In this document: one piece after another, positions 1-8,700 of the stretch
Position numbering within the stretch: position 1 is the first letter of the stretch
Layout of the letters: the number at the start of each line of letters is the position of its first letter
Source of the DNA: Hohaiivirga sp031546825
GTDB lineage: Bacteria > Pseudomonadota > Alphaproteobacteria > Rhizobiales > Beijerinckiaceae
Length of the DNA: 64,000 nt
NCBI GenBank assembly: GCA_031546825.1
Contig: JAVBJU010000024.1
Location: 16,049 to 80,048 of the forward strand
Direction of reading: 5' to 3'
Notes under the pieces: model-generated
Databases searched by the model: none
The model's input: the letters and a program-made list of their open reading frames with translations, nothing else
Told to the model about the DNA's origin: nothing
Made by a program: the position numbers and the translations under genes

Positions 1-1
1 G

Positions 2-43
2 GCCAAAGCCGTGCCCAAACCGGTGGCGAAAGCGAAAGTCTAA
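2..43 (+). CDS. C-terminal tail of a truncated upstream gene
   Basis: An open frame enters from the left edge and ends at TAA 41-43. The visible 13 residues are Ala/Lys/Pro/Val only (AKAVPKPVAKAKV), a basic low-complexity tail of the kind found at the end of nucleic-acid-binding proteins. The identity of the gene cannot be judged from this piece. Confidence 0.5.
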   Translation, partial: AKAVPKPVAKAKV

Positions 44-106
44 CGCCTTGTGTAAAAAGGCATTTTTAAAAGCCGACAGGCAAAATTCTGCGGTGGGGAG
101 AATGAC

Positions 107-469
107 ATGCGCCTGTTTGAGATGCCGGAATTTGACACCTTTGCCCAGGCTTTGCCCGGCGTGACGCTGGTCGATCAATGGGAGAGCCGCGTGGCGAAGG
201 TGGGTGGCAAGGTGTTTATGCTGCTGGGCCACGACGAAAACGGCGGCCGCATTTTCTTCAAATGCACCGAAGACAGCTTTGAAATCCTGACACAAATTGC
301 CGGTATCACGCAGGCTCCCTATTTTGCCAAGCGCCAATGGGTGTGTGTGTCCATTCACGCCGATTTACCCGATGCCGATCTGCGCGCCTATGCCACCCGC
401 TCGCACAAGCTGGTGGCGGCGGGGCTGACCAAAAAGCTGCGAATTGAACTCGGCATTCCGCTCGCTTAG
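107..469 (+). CDS. MmcQ/YjbR family protein
   Basis: A 120-residue protein of the usual length for the small YjbR/MmcQ (CyaY-like fold) family. The order of elements fits: an acidic N-terminal helix, a central strand pair reading GGKVFMLLG, and the late segment around residues 77-84 (WVCVSIHADLP), followed by a basic C-terminal helix (residues 97-115) typical of the proposed DNA-binding surface. The ATG has a GGGGAG ribosome site 7 bases upstream. The biochemical role of this family is poorly defined; it is often annotated as DNA-binding. It stands alone between a truncated gene and the reductase at 611. Confidence 0.8.
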   Translation: MRLFEMPEFDTFAQALPGVTLVDQWESRVAKVGGKVFMLLGHDENGGRIFFKCTEDSFEILTQIAGITQAPYFAKRQWVCVSIHADLPDADLRAYATRSHKLVAAGLTKKLRIELGIPLA

Positions 470-610
470 GAGTTTTCCTCAGGAAACCAGGCCAAGGCGG
501 AAGCCAATCTGCCAGCGTGGTGAAGAAAGAGTGAATAGCCCTGGTGGAGAGGGTATAGAATTCAGTCCAGTTTTATGCGGCAACGCCGCCGGTCTTGAGG
601 AGATGATCTC

Positions 611-1597
611 GTGAGCGATAACAAATTCAAAGCCTTGGTAGCGCGGCAAGTGGACGGCAAAACGGTTGTGGCGATTGAGCAATACCCCGAGGCGGATCTG
701 CCCGCCGCCGATGTACTGATTGATGTCGAGTACTCCTCGTTCAACTACAAGGACGGCCTCGCCCTGACCGGGCGCAATGCCATTCTGCGTAATTTCCCGA
801 TCATCCCCGGTGTCGATTATGCGGGCACGGTCCGCCATTCCGACAATCCGGCGTGGAAGGCGGGCGACAAGGTCATTCTGCACGGCTGGGGTGTCGGCGA
901 GCGCTGGTCCGGTGGTTTCGCCGCGCGGGCGCGTGCCAAGGGCGAATGGCTCGTCCGGCTGCCGGAGGGCATGTCCACCCGCACCGCGATGGCCATCGGC
1001 ACCGGCGGGCTCACCGCCATGCTGTGCGTGATGGCGCTCGAGCGCTACGGCATCGAGAAGGGCGGGGACGTCATTGTCACCGGTGCAGCGGGCGGTGTTG
1101 GAAGTTATGCCGTTTCGTTACTTTCACGCCTTGGCTACACTGTCCATGCGCTGACCGGTCGTCCGGAAGAGGCGGCGTTCCTCAAGGGCCTCGGTGCCGC
1201 CGAGATCATCGACCGCGCAACCCTCGCTCAGCCCGGCAAACCCCTCCAGGCCGAACGCTGGCACGGAGCCGTTGACGCCGTCGGCGGCCCCATCCTCGCC
1301 AATATCCTCGCCGCCATGCGCTATAACGGTGCCGTCGCCGCCTGCGGCCTCGCGGCCTCAGTGGAAATCCCGACCTCGGTCTTCCCCTTCATCTTGCGCA
1401 ACGTCGCGTTGCTTGGCGTCGATTCCGTGCAATGCCCGCTGGCGCAACGCAATGAAGCTTGGCAGCGCCTCGCCAAAGAGATCGACGCCAAACACCTCGA
1501 AGCCCTGACCAGCGAAGTGACACTTGAGGATCTGCCAAAGCTTGCCGAAGAGATCATGGCCGGCAAGGTGCGCGGCCGGGCGGTGGTGAAGGTCTAG
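611..1597 (+). CDS. acuI: acrylyl-CoA reductase-type quinone oxidoreductase (AcuI/YhdH)
   Basis: A 328-residue medium-chain dehydrogenase/reductase of the YhdH/AcuI branch. The N-terminal catalytic domain shows SSFNYKDGLALTG (about residues 43-55) and PGVDYAGTV; the NADPH-binding fold is marked by VTGAAGGVGSYAVSLL (about residues 156-171). No structural zinc cysteines are present, as expected for the zinc-independent members. Known AcuI enzymes reduce acryloyl-CoA to propionyl-CoA with NADPH and detoxify acrylate. The start is GTG, chosen because a GAGGAG site lies just upstream and the N-terminus then matches the family. It is a monocistronic unit in the cytoplasm. Confidence 0.85.
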   Translation: MSDNKFKALVARQVDGKTVVAIEQYPEADLPAADVLIDVEYSSFNYKDGLALTGRNAILRNFPIIPGVDYAGTVRHSDNPAWKAGDKVILHGWGVGERWSGGFAARARAKGEWLVRLPEGMSTRTAMAIGTGGLTAMLCVMALERYGIEKGGDVIVTGAAGGVGSYAVSLLSRLGYTVHALTGRPEEAAFLKGLGAAEIIDRATLAQPGKPLQAERWHGAVDAVGGPILANILAAMRYNGAVAACGLAASVEIPTSVFPFILRNVALLGVDSVQCPLAQRNEAWQRLAKEIDAKHLEALTSEVTLEDLPKLAEEIMAGKVRGRAVVKV

Positions 1598-1710
1598 AAT
1601 TTCTGCGCCGAACGGCTGAATGACTGTTGAACGCGGCATTCCGGCTGCGTTCAACACAGCGCGGTTATGTATCTGGCATGATCCCACTGGGCGATAAGGA
1701 AACGATTGCC

Positions 1711-2082
1711 ATGAGAACCAACGCTTTTTTCCTTGCTGCAATGATTGCCACCCTTGCCATAACAGGCGCGCAAGCCCAGACCTATCACGACGCCACAGGT
1801 GCTTATAAAGGGCGCAAAGATAGCGACGGACGTTTCTATGATGCGACGGGTGCTTACCAGGGGCGCGTTGACAGCGATGGCCGTTATTATGATTCTTCCG
1901 GCTCCTATAAAGGCCGTAGGGACGATAACGGTAATCACTATGATGCCACAGGTTCCTCCAAAGGCCGCGTCGACGGCGACGGTCGCTACTATGACGCAAC
2001 CGGCGCCTATAAAGGGCGCAAGGACAGCAACGGCAATTATTATGACGCCTCCGGCCGCCTGAAAGGGCGGGAAAGCGAATAA
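1711..2082 (+). CDS. secreted 17-residue tandem-repeat protein
   Basis: The best start is ATG 1711, giving a 123-residue protein with a clean signal peptide (hydrophobic run FFLAAMIATLAITG, cleavage after AQA). The mature chain is almost wholly five and a half copies of a 17-residue repeat, consensus Y-Y/H-D-A-T-G-A-Y-K-G-R-x-D-S-D-G-R/N. The repeat is polar and rich in Gly, Asp, Tyr and Arg. It resembles short repeats seen in exported alphaproteobacterial proteins of unknown function. No catalytic motif is visible. A binding or surface-associated periplasmic role is a guess. An upstream in-frame start at 1627 would bury the signal peptide and was not used. Confidence 0.7.
   Translation: MRTNAFFLAAMIATLAITGAQAQTYHDATGAYKGRKDSDGRFYDATGAYQGRVDSDGRYYDSSGSYKGRRDDNGNHYDATGSSKGRVDGDGRYYDATGAYKGRKDSNGNYYDASGRLKGRESE
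1786..2067 (+). repeat. 51-bp tandem repeat inside the secreted repeat protein
   Basis: About five and a half units of 51 bp that encode the 17-residue repeat. The units differ mainly at third codon positions and at the variable residues (AYK, AYQ, SYK, SSK, RLK), so the array is old and under protein-level selection rather than freshly expanded. Confidence 0.75.
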
Positions 2083-2088
2083 CGCCTG

Positions 2089-2628
2089 TCAGCTCGTCGC
2101 TACAATGGTTTCGCGGAAACGCGCCGCCAATTCCTCCACTTGCTGCCAGTCGGTAAAAACCACCTCTTTTGACGTATCGGTTTCGCCGCCGGTGATGCGC
2201 ATGATCATCTGGATGGCGAGCCGGTCGAAGAGGCCGTAGCGCGGGTAGAGAAGCGCACCGGCAACCGCTGTGATTGTCTGGGGTTGCCAGCCGGCGCGGG
2301 CCAGGAATTTTCTGAGATAAACATTGGTTTCGACACTGCGTTTTTCCGGCTTTCGCGCGGTCAGGCACACGCCCATAAAGGCCGAGGGCAGGGCGTTGAG
2401 CGCCTGGGCATGCGCCGTGGCATAGGCGACGATATCCTTGTGAAAATGTCCGTAACGGATGGCGGCGCCAATGAAGACGCCGTCATAGCCGGAAAAATCC
2501 TGCGGTGGGTTGTGGTGGATCGGGCGCATCTCCACATCCATCGTCGCCGCAAGATGGTCGCGGATGCGGCTGATGATGGCTTCGGTCTGGCCGTCATTGC
2601 TGTGATAGATCAGGAGTGCGGTCGCCAT
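2089..2628 (-). CDS. hemG: flavodoxin-like protoporphyrinogen IX dehydrogenase (HemG type)
   Basis: With start ATG 2628 the protein has 179 residues, the length of HemG-type long-chain flavodoxins. The N-terminal strand and phosphate loop (ALLIYHSNDGQTEAI, residues 3-17) bind FMN. YDGVFIGAAIRYGHFHKD marks the second loop, and the C-terminal part (TDWQQVEELAARF) matches the family ending. HemG oxidises protoporphyrinogen IX to protoporphyrin IX, passing electrons to the quinone pool at the inner membrane. An upstream in-frame extension to 2781 has no family similarity and runs through the intergenic region. Plain flavodoxin is the alternative. Confidence 0.75.
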   Translation of the reverse strand: MATALLIYHSNDGQTEAIISRIRDHLAATMDVEMRPIHHNPPQDFSGYDGVFIGAAIRYGHFHKDIVAYATAHAQALNALPSAFMGVCLTARKPEKRSVETNVYLRKFLARAGWQPQTITAVAGALLYPRYGLFDRLAIQMIMRITGGETDTSKEVVFTDWQQVEELAARFRETIVATS

Positions 2629-2828
2629 GGCATCCTTGATGGCTTTGGAATAGATGGGCGAGACCTTAGCGCCGTCTCGTCGGCATGTCTTCCGAATGGC
2701 GCAAATGCATTGCGGAAAACCACGCCAATGGAGCGTGAATTTATGGGCGCGAATGTTGCAATATCGCAACGCTTCACCCATATCGGAAGAGACAGTTCAC
2801 GGAACCACCGCAGGGCGGATTTTTATTG

Positions 2829-3716
2829 ATGCGTAACCCCTATGAAATCCTTGGTGTGCAAAAGGACGCGTCCCAGACGGACGTGAAAAAGGCCTATCGC
2901 AAGGCCGCCAAGGTGTGGCACCCCGATACCAACAAGGACAGCAAGGCGAAGGAAAAATTCGCCGAGATCAACGCGGCCTATGAAATTCTCGGTGAAGAGA
3001 AGAAGCGCGCCCAGTTCGATGCCGGAGAGATCGACGCCGAAGGCAAGCCGCGTTTCCAAGGGTTCGGCGGCAATCGCGGCGGCGGTGGCGGCGGCAGTGG
3101 TTTCGAGCAGTTTAACTTCACCGGCGGCAATCCGTTCGGTGGGGGCGATGACTTTTTCTCCTCGCTGTTTGGCAGTGGTAGCGGGCGGCGGACACGACGC
3201 CAGACGCGCGGTGCCGATGTCAACGCGGTGATGACCGTGACGCTTGAAGATGTTGCTGCCGACGAAAAGAAGCGCATCCGCCTGCCCAATGGGCGCTCCA
3301 TCGATGTGCTGCTTCCCAGGGGCGTCGCCGATGGCCAGGTCATTCGCCTGCGCGGCCTCGGTGATGAGGGCATGGGCGGTGAGCCGGGCGATGCGCTGCT
3401 GACGGTCAAAATCGCGCAACACGCAAAGTTCACGGTCGAAGGCGATAATCTGCGGTTGCAACTGCCGGTCGAGATTGAAGACGCCGTGCTCGGCGGCCCT
3501 GTCCGTATCCCCACGCTCACCGGCGCGGTTGAGATGAAAATACCGGCTCACACCAATTCTGGTCGCACCTTCCGACTCAAAGGCAAAGGCCTCCCCGGAA
3601 AGACCGGACACGGCGACCTGTTGGCGACCGTGGAGATCCGTTTGCCCGAAAAGCTCGACGATGCCCTCACCGACTATGCCCACAAGCGCCGTGATGCCAA
3701 AGCGATGGTGAAATGA
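2829..3716 (+). CDS. J-domain protein with DnaJ C-terminal domain (CbpA-like)
   Basis: The first ATG is at 2829 (an in-frame TTG directly precedes it). The 295-residue protein has an N-terminal J domain (NPYEILGVQ..., with the HPD signature in WHPDTNKD, about residues 31-38), a Gly/Phe-rich linker (about residues 75-120) and a DnaJ C-terminal substrate-binding region. There is no CxxCxGxG zinc finger, so it is a type II J-protein like CbpA rather than DnaJ proper. It should stimulate DnaK ATPase and hand over unfolded clients. In related bacteria a J-domain gene likewise sits next to fabI. Confidence 0.88.
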   Translation: MRNPYEILGVQKDASQTDVKKAYRKAAKVWHPDTNKDSKAKEKFAEINAAYEILGEEKKRAQFDAGEIDAEGKPRFQGFGGNRGGGGGGSGFEQFNFTGGNPFGGGDDFFSSLFGSGSGRRTRRQTRGADVNAVMTVTLEDVAADEKKRIRLPNGRSIDVLLPRGVADGQVIRLRGLGDEGMGGEPGDALLTVKIAQHAKFTVEGDNLRLQLPVEIEDAVLGGPVRIPTLTGAVEMKIPAHTNSGRTFRLKGKGLPGKTGHGDLLATVEIRLPEKLDDALTDYAHKRRDAKAMVK

Positions 3717-3960
3717 CCGATCACAAACGGTTACAACTTGTTTCAATTCAAGAAAATAATTTTTGTTTTCTATTGCAATGGGTTAGTGTTTTTTAGCTCA
3801 GCTTTTGGCATTGCGGTGGTGCCCGCTGGACCAAGCGAGACAGCACTTCCCGCTGCCTTTGCGCGCCTCGCGCTCAAGATTCCGCTGTGACGCTCTTCCG
3901 TCCGGGCGCTGCCTCCGCTAAAGAGGCTGCAGAAAACTGATTTTAATTGATGGAATAAAC

Positions 3961-4791
3961 ATGTCTGAAAACAAGACAGCAGGCATTCTTGCTGGCAAAC
4001 GCGGCTTGATTCTCGGGTTGGCTAATAATCGGTCGATCGCCTGGGGGATCGCTGCAGCCGCCAGTGCCGCTGGAGCAGATCTCGCTTTCACCTATCAGGG
4101 CGAAGCGCTGAAAAAGCGCGTCGAGCCGCTCGCCGCAGAATTGAATGGCCATGTTGTCGGCCACTGCGATGTGACCGAACCCGAAAGCATCGACGCCGTG
4201 TTCAAGGCGGTCGAGAAGCTGTGGGGCACGATTGATTTCGTCATTCACTGCATCGCCTATTCCGACAAGGATGAGCTGACGGGCCGCTACCTTGAGACGA
4301 GCGAGGGCAATTTCTCGAAGTCGATGCTGATCTCGTGTTACTCCTTCACGGCTGTGGCACAGCGCGCCGAGAAGCTGATGCCCAATGGCGGTTCGCTGCT
4401 GACGCTGACCTATTTCGGTGCCGAGAAGTGGATGCCCCATTACAATGTGATGGGCGTTGCCAAGGCGGCGCTTGAGGCTTCCGTGCGTTATCTCGCGGCG
4501 GATCTCGGCCCGACCAATATCCGCGTCAATGCCATTTCCGCTGGTCCGATCAAGACGCTCGCGGCGTCCGGCATTGGGGATTTCCGCTACATCCTCAAGT
4601 GGAACGAGTATAACTCGCCACTGCGCCGCACCACCACCATCGAGGAAGTGGGCGACACCGCAGCGTTCCTTGTCTCCGAAATGGCGCGTGGCATCACCGG
4701 CGAAATTCTGCATGTGGATTCCGGCTATCACGTTGTCGGCATGAAGAGTCCGGATGCGCCTGACATTACGCTCAACAAAGAAGGCGTCTGA
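3961..4791 (+). CDS. fabI: enoyl-[acyl-carrier-protein] reductase FabI
   Basis: A 276-residue short-chain reductase of the FabI type. The cofactor loop reads GLILGLANNRSIAWGIA (about residues 16-32), the variant Gly motif typical of FabI. The active-site Tyr and Lys lie in YNVMGVAK, seven residues apart, preceded by the second tyrosine in TLTYFGAEKW. It performs the last reduction of each fatty-acid elongation round, using NADH, and is the target of triclosan and diazaborines. The AG-rich segment GGA upstream gives a modest ribosome site. The next gene begins 5 bases after its stop, so the two form an operon. Confidence 0.95.
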   Translation: MSENKTAGILAGKRGLILGLANNRSIAWGIAAAASAAGADLAFTYQGEALKKRVEPLAAELNGHVVGHCDVTEPESIDAVFKAVEKLWGTIDFVIHCIAYSDKDELTGRYLETSEGNFSKSMLISCYSFTAVAQRAEKLMPNGGSLLTLTYFGAEKWMPHYNVMGVAKAALEASVRYLAADLGPTNIRVNAISAGPIKTLAASGIGDFRYILKWNEYNSPLRRTTTIEEVGDTAAFLVSEMARGITGEILHVDSGYHVVGMKSPDAPDITLNKEGV

Positions 4792-4796
4792 GTTTC

Positions 4797-5399
4797 GTGA
4801 CAGTCGCCATTTCTTCCATATCTCCGAAAATCTACTTCGTCCGCCACGGTGAAACCGATTGGAACGTCGCCGGGCGGATGCAGGGACAGCGCGATATACC
4901 GCTCAATGAGAAGGGCCGCTGGCAGGCGGAGGAGGCGGGCTTAAAGCTCGCCAAACTCATCGCGCGCCCGGCTGAGCTGGACTACCTCAGCAGCCCCATG
5001 CTGCGCACCGTTGAGACCGCGGATATTTTCATGCGCACGCTCGGGCTTGAGCCCAAAACCTGCCGCCGTGAGCCGCTTCTCAAAGAGATCGCTTTCGGCC
5101 AGTGGGAAGGCATGACCTGGAAAGAAGTGCGCCAGGCTCACCCCGAAATGTATGCACGCCGCGATATGGACAGATGGGGCACCGTTTCCCCTGAGGGCGA
5201 AAGCTACGCCATGCTGGCCGAGCGCGTCCGCCCGGTGCTCGCAACCCTCACACGCGATACCGTTCTGATCTCCCACGGCGGCGTCGCCCGCGCGGTTCTG
5301 GCCGCGACCGGCTGCGTGGCCAAGGAAAAAGCGCCGCTGATCGACATCTGGCAGGGGCGGATTCTGGTGATTGAAGGAACGTCTTTCAACTGGGTTTGA
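4797..5399 (+). CDS. histidine phosphatase family protein
   Basis: A 200-residue phosphoglycerate-mutase-like phosphatase. The catalytic RHG motif is in YFVRHGETDWNVAG (residues 13-26), and the second histidine is in LISHGGVARAVLAA (about residues 158-171). The acidic catalytic residue is likely in EIAFGQWEG. The GTG start is 5 bases after the fabI stop, so translation is probably coupled. The substrate cannot be predicted; family members act on small phosphorylated metabolites. A housekeeping role near fatty-acid synthesis is suggested only by position. Confidence 0.85.
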   Translation: MTVAISSISPKIYFVRHGETDWNVAGRMQGQRDIPLNEKGRWQAEEAGLKLAKLIARPAELDYLSSPMLRTVETADIFMRTLGLEPKTCRREPLLKEIAFGQWEGMTWKEVRQAHPEMYARRDMDRWGTVSPEGESYAMLAERVRPVLATLTRDTVLISHGGVARAVLAATGCVAKEKAPLIDIWQGRILVIEGTSFNWV

Positions 5400-5789
5400 T
5401 AAGGCGCGGTGAGCACTGCGCGGGGATACGCCACAATTCATTTTTCCCTGAAGGGGCCGCCGACGACAGTCCGATTAATTACGTGATTGCGAACAACGGT
5501 GCGTTGCAACTGGCTTCGGATGCGGATTTCCGCTCGGCGATTTCGAGCCGTTTGATGCGCTTATGGCGCAATGCGCTGATGTCGCTGTGCGGGCCAATCG
5601 TGTGTGGCAGTTTTAGATAAGAGAGGAGCTTTATGCCTGCTCCTCCCACACCGCCTCGTTCAAAATCGCGCGCGTAATGCCAGTTTTGTTAGTGCTTGTT
5701 CATGGAGAACCGGCTATAGCGGGACATCCATAGCGGTGTGATGGGGCCTGACCGGAACAGGGCTTCGCAGAGAAGAGTCTCAGACAGAA
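5400..5789. other. 390-bp intergenic region with a possible leader peptide and hairpin
   Basis: No conserved gene is seen here. A 14-residue open frame (ATG 5633 to TAA 5677, MPAPPTPPRSKSRA) has a strong GAGGAG site that lies within one arm of a 7-bp inverted repeat (GAGGAGC at 5623-5629, GCTCCTC at 5639-5645). This could be a leader or attenuator ahead of the peptide synthetase, or chance. A longer frame at 5396-5620 has no family features. Confidence 0.35.
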
Positions 5790-8700
5790 ATGACGCAGCA
5801 TTTTCAAGGCGATGGCGAAGCGATTGCCGGTCAGTCGGTGCGTGCAATCCTGCATGGTGAAGCGCGCCCCGAGTTCCTGCGTGACGAGGTACTCTTCGAG
5901 ATATTCGCGGCCACTGCCGCGCGCTTGCCGGAAAAGACCGCTTTTGTCTTTCGTGGCGCGAAACTTAGCTATGCGCAGGCTGCAACCCGCATTGACCACA
6001 TCGCCCGCGGACTGATCCGCAAGGGTGTGGGGCCCGGGAGTGTGGTGGGCTTATGGATGCCGCGCGGGCTCGATCTCTTGCTGAGCCAGATCGCCATCAC
6101 CCGTACCGGCGCAGCATGGCTGCCGTTTGATGCCGAAGCGCCCGCCGACCGGGTGGCCATCTGCATGAACGATGCGGGGGGCAAGGTTTTGATCGTGGCT
6201 GATCCGGCGGGGTTTGTTGTGCCGGATGCAACCTGTGTACCGACGACGGTTGCGGACCTCATTGATGAAACCGACAAAAACGCGCTGGCGCTGCGTCCCG
6301 CAGGGCTCACGCCCGATAGTCCGGCATATCTGATCTACACCTCAGGCTCGACCGGGATGCCCAAGGGCATTGTCATCACCCAGCGCAATATCTGCCATTT
6401 CCTGCGCTCGGCCAATGCGGTTTATGGCTTTGCCGAGAGCGATATCTGCTTCCAGGGCGCATCGGTGGCATTCGATCTCTCGATGGAAGAGATCTGGGTG
6501 CCCTATCTCGTGGGTGCGACGCTGTTCGTCGCCGACCCGCCGATGATTGGTGACGTGGAGAACCTGCCAGCGCTTCTGGAGCGCGAAGGCGTGACTGTGA
6601 TTGACACGGTGCCGACGCTGCTCGCGCTGTTGCCGCGCGATATCAGCACATTGCGCCTCATTCTCCTTGGCGGTGAGGCTTTGCCCCAGCCACTTCTTGA
6701 AAAATGGGCCAAGCCTGGCCGGCATCTCTTCAACACTTATGGGCCAACAGAGGCGACCGTGGTTGCCACTGCGCTGGAGATGCAGCCGGGTGAGGCCGTC
6801 ACCATCGGCAAGCCTATCCCCAATTATAGCTGCTATGTGGTCGATGAGGCGCTGAACCTGTTGCCGCCCGGTGTCGAGGGCGAATTGTTGCTCGGTGGTC
6901 CCGGCGTGGCCGAAGGCTATCTGCTGCGGCCAGAACTGACCGCAGAAAAATTCATCAAGAACCCGTTTTCCGATGATGGCCGCGACCCGGTGCTCTACCG
7001 CTCGGGCGATGCGGTGCTGATTGATGCCAACGGCAATATCGAATTTCATGGCCGCATCGACGATCAGGTGAAAATTCGCGGATTCCGGGTTGAGCTTGGT
7101 GAGATTGAGGCGAAGATTGCGGCGCTGGAAGGTGTGCAGCAAGCCGCCGTGGTGTTGCGCGGGGATGACGGTGTGGACCGGCTGGTCGCCTTCATCGTTC
7201 AGGAGGAGGGCACCGGCCTCGACCCCGTCGAGATGCGGCGCGAGTTACGTGAACAACTGCCACCTTATATGGTGCCGAGCCACTTCGAATTGGCCAAGTC
7301 ATTGCAGCGCCTCACCTCCGGTAAGGTTGATCGCAAGGCGCTGAAAGCGGCGCAACTCACCACCGTGATCGAGATTGAACAAGACGCGCCGGAAAATGAG
7401 ACCGAAGCGGCGTTGCTAGATGCGGCGCGCGGTGTGTTTGGCGGGCAGTCTGTGCCGTTCGAAGCGGACTTTTTCACCGATCTCGGCGGTCATTCGTTGC
7501 TGGCGGCACGGTTTGTCTCTGCCGTCAGGCAGATGCCGGGGCTGGCCGCTGTTACGCTTCAGGATGTTTATAATAGTCGCACGTTACGCAAGCTCTCGGA
7601 CGCGCTCATCGCGCGCACCGGCGGTTTTGGCGCTGCCGCAACCGGAAAAGACCTGAAATTCACGCCCCCGCCACTGCTGCGGCGTTTCCTCTGCGGTCTC
7701 GCCCAAGCGGTGGTGTTGCCCTTTATTATTGCCCTTGCCACGCTGCAATGGCTCGGCGCTTTCGTTACCTATCTGCTCGTCTCGGGTGAGGGCTGGAGTG
7801 CCTGGGCCGAGATGGCAACGTTGCTCGTTGTCTATGTACTTATCAATTCAGTCACCGCCGGGCTCTCGGTGGTGGCAAAGTGGATCATTCTTGGCCGGAC
7901 CAAGCCGGGCCGCTACCCGTTGTGGGGCGTCTACTATTTCCGCTGGTGGCTGGTGCGGCGGCTTTCGGTTCTGGTGCATATCAAATGGCTCCAGGGCTCG
8001 CCGATCATTCGCCTTTACTTGCGCCTGATGGGTGCGAAGGTTGGTAAAGACGCGATCATTGGTGACATAGATATCGGTGCGCCAGATCTCCTCTCCATTG
8101 GCGCACGCACCTCCACAGGCGCAAAGGTCGCCATCGCCAATGCCGAGATTGTTGGCAATGAACTGATTATCGGCACCGTTGATATCGGCGCGGATGTGGT
8201 GGTCGGCTCATCAGTGGTCATCGGCGCCGATAGCAAGATCGGCGATTTCTGTGAAATCCTCGATCTCACCGTCATTCCGGCCGATGCCACGCTCGGTCAG
8301 GGCGAAATCTGGGACGGCTCACCGGGGCGTAAGGTGGGTGATGTTGATATCGCCGAACTGCCTGAGCCCGCCGAGGCGTCGCCACGGCGGCGCGCGGTGT
8401 TCGGTGCTTTGTATTTCATCATGCTTATGGTCATCCCGGCGATCAGCCTGTTACCGCTGTTCCCGGCCTTCATCGTGCTTGATGGTATCGACGACTTCGT
8501 CTCCACCATCACCGATATCCCCTATGAATATTACCTGCCGCTGCTGACATGGCCGACTGCGATGTGCCTGACGGCGCTCACTGTGCTGTTCATCGCCGTT
8601 GTGCGTTGGGTGGTGTTGCCGCGCGTTCGCTCTGGCACTTATTCGGTGTTCTCTGGCTTCTACATGCGTAAATGGATCGTGGCCTTTGCCACCGAAGTGA

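Noticed and set aside
1358..2368. Long minus-strand open frame across acuI and the repeat gene
   Set aside because: It is antisense to two well-supported genes and its composition follows their GC-rich codons; no family features.
5396..5620. 74-codon plus-strand frame after the histidine phosphatase gene
   Set aside because: No ribosome site, overlaps the previous stop, and no recognisable features.
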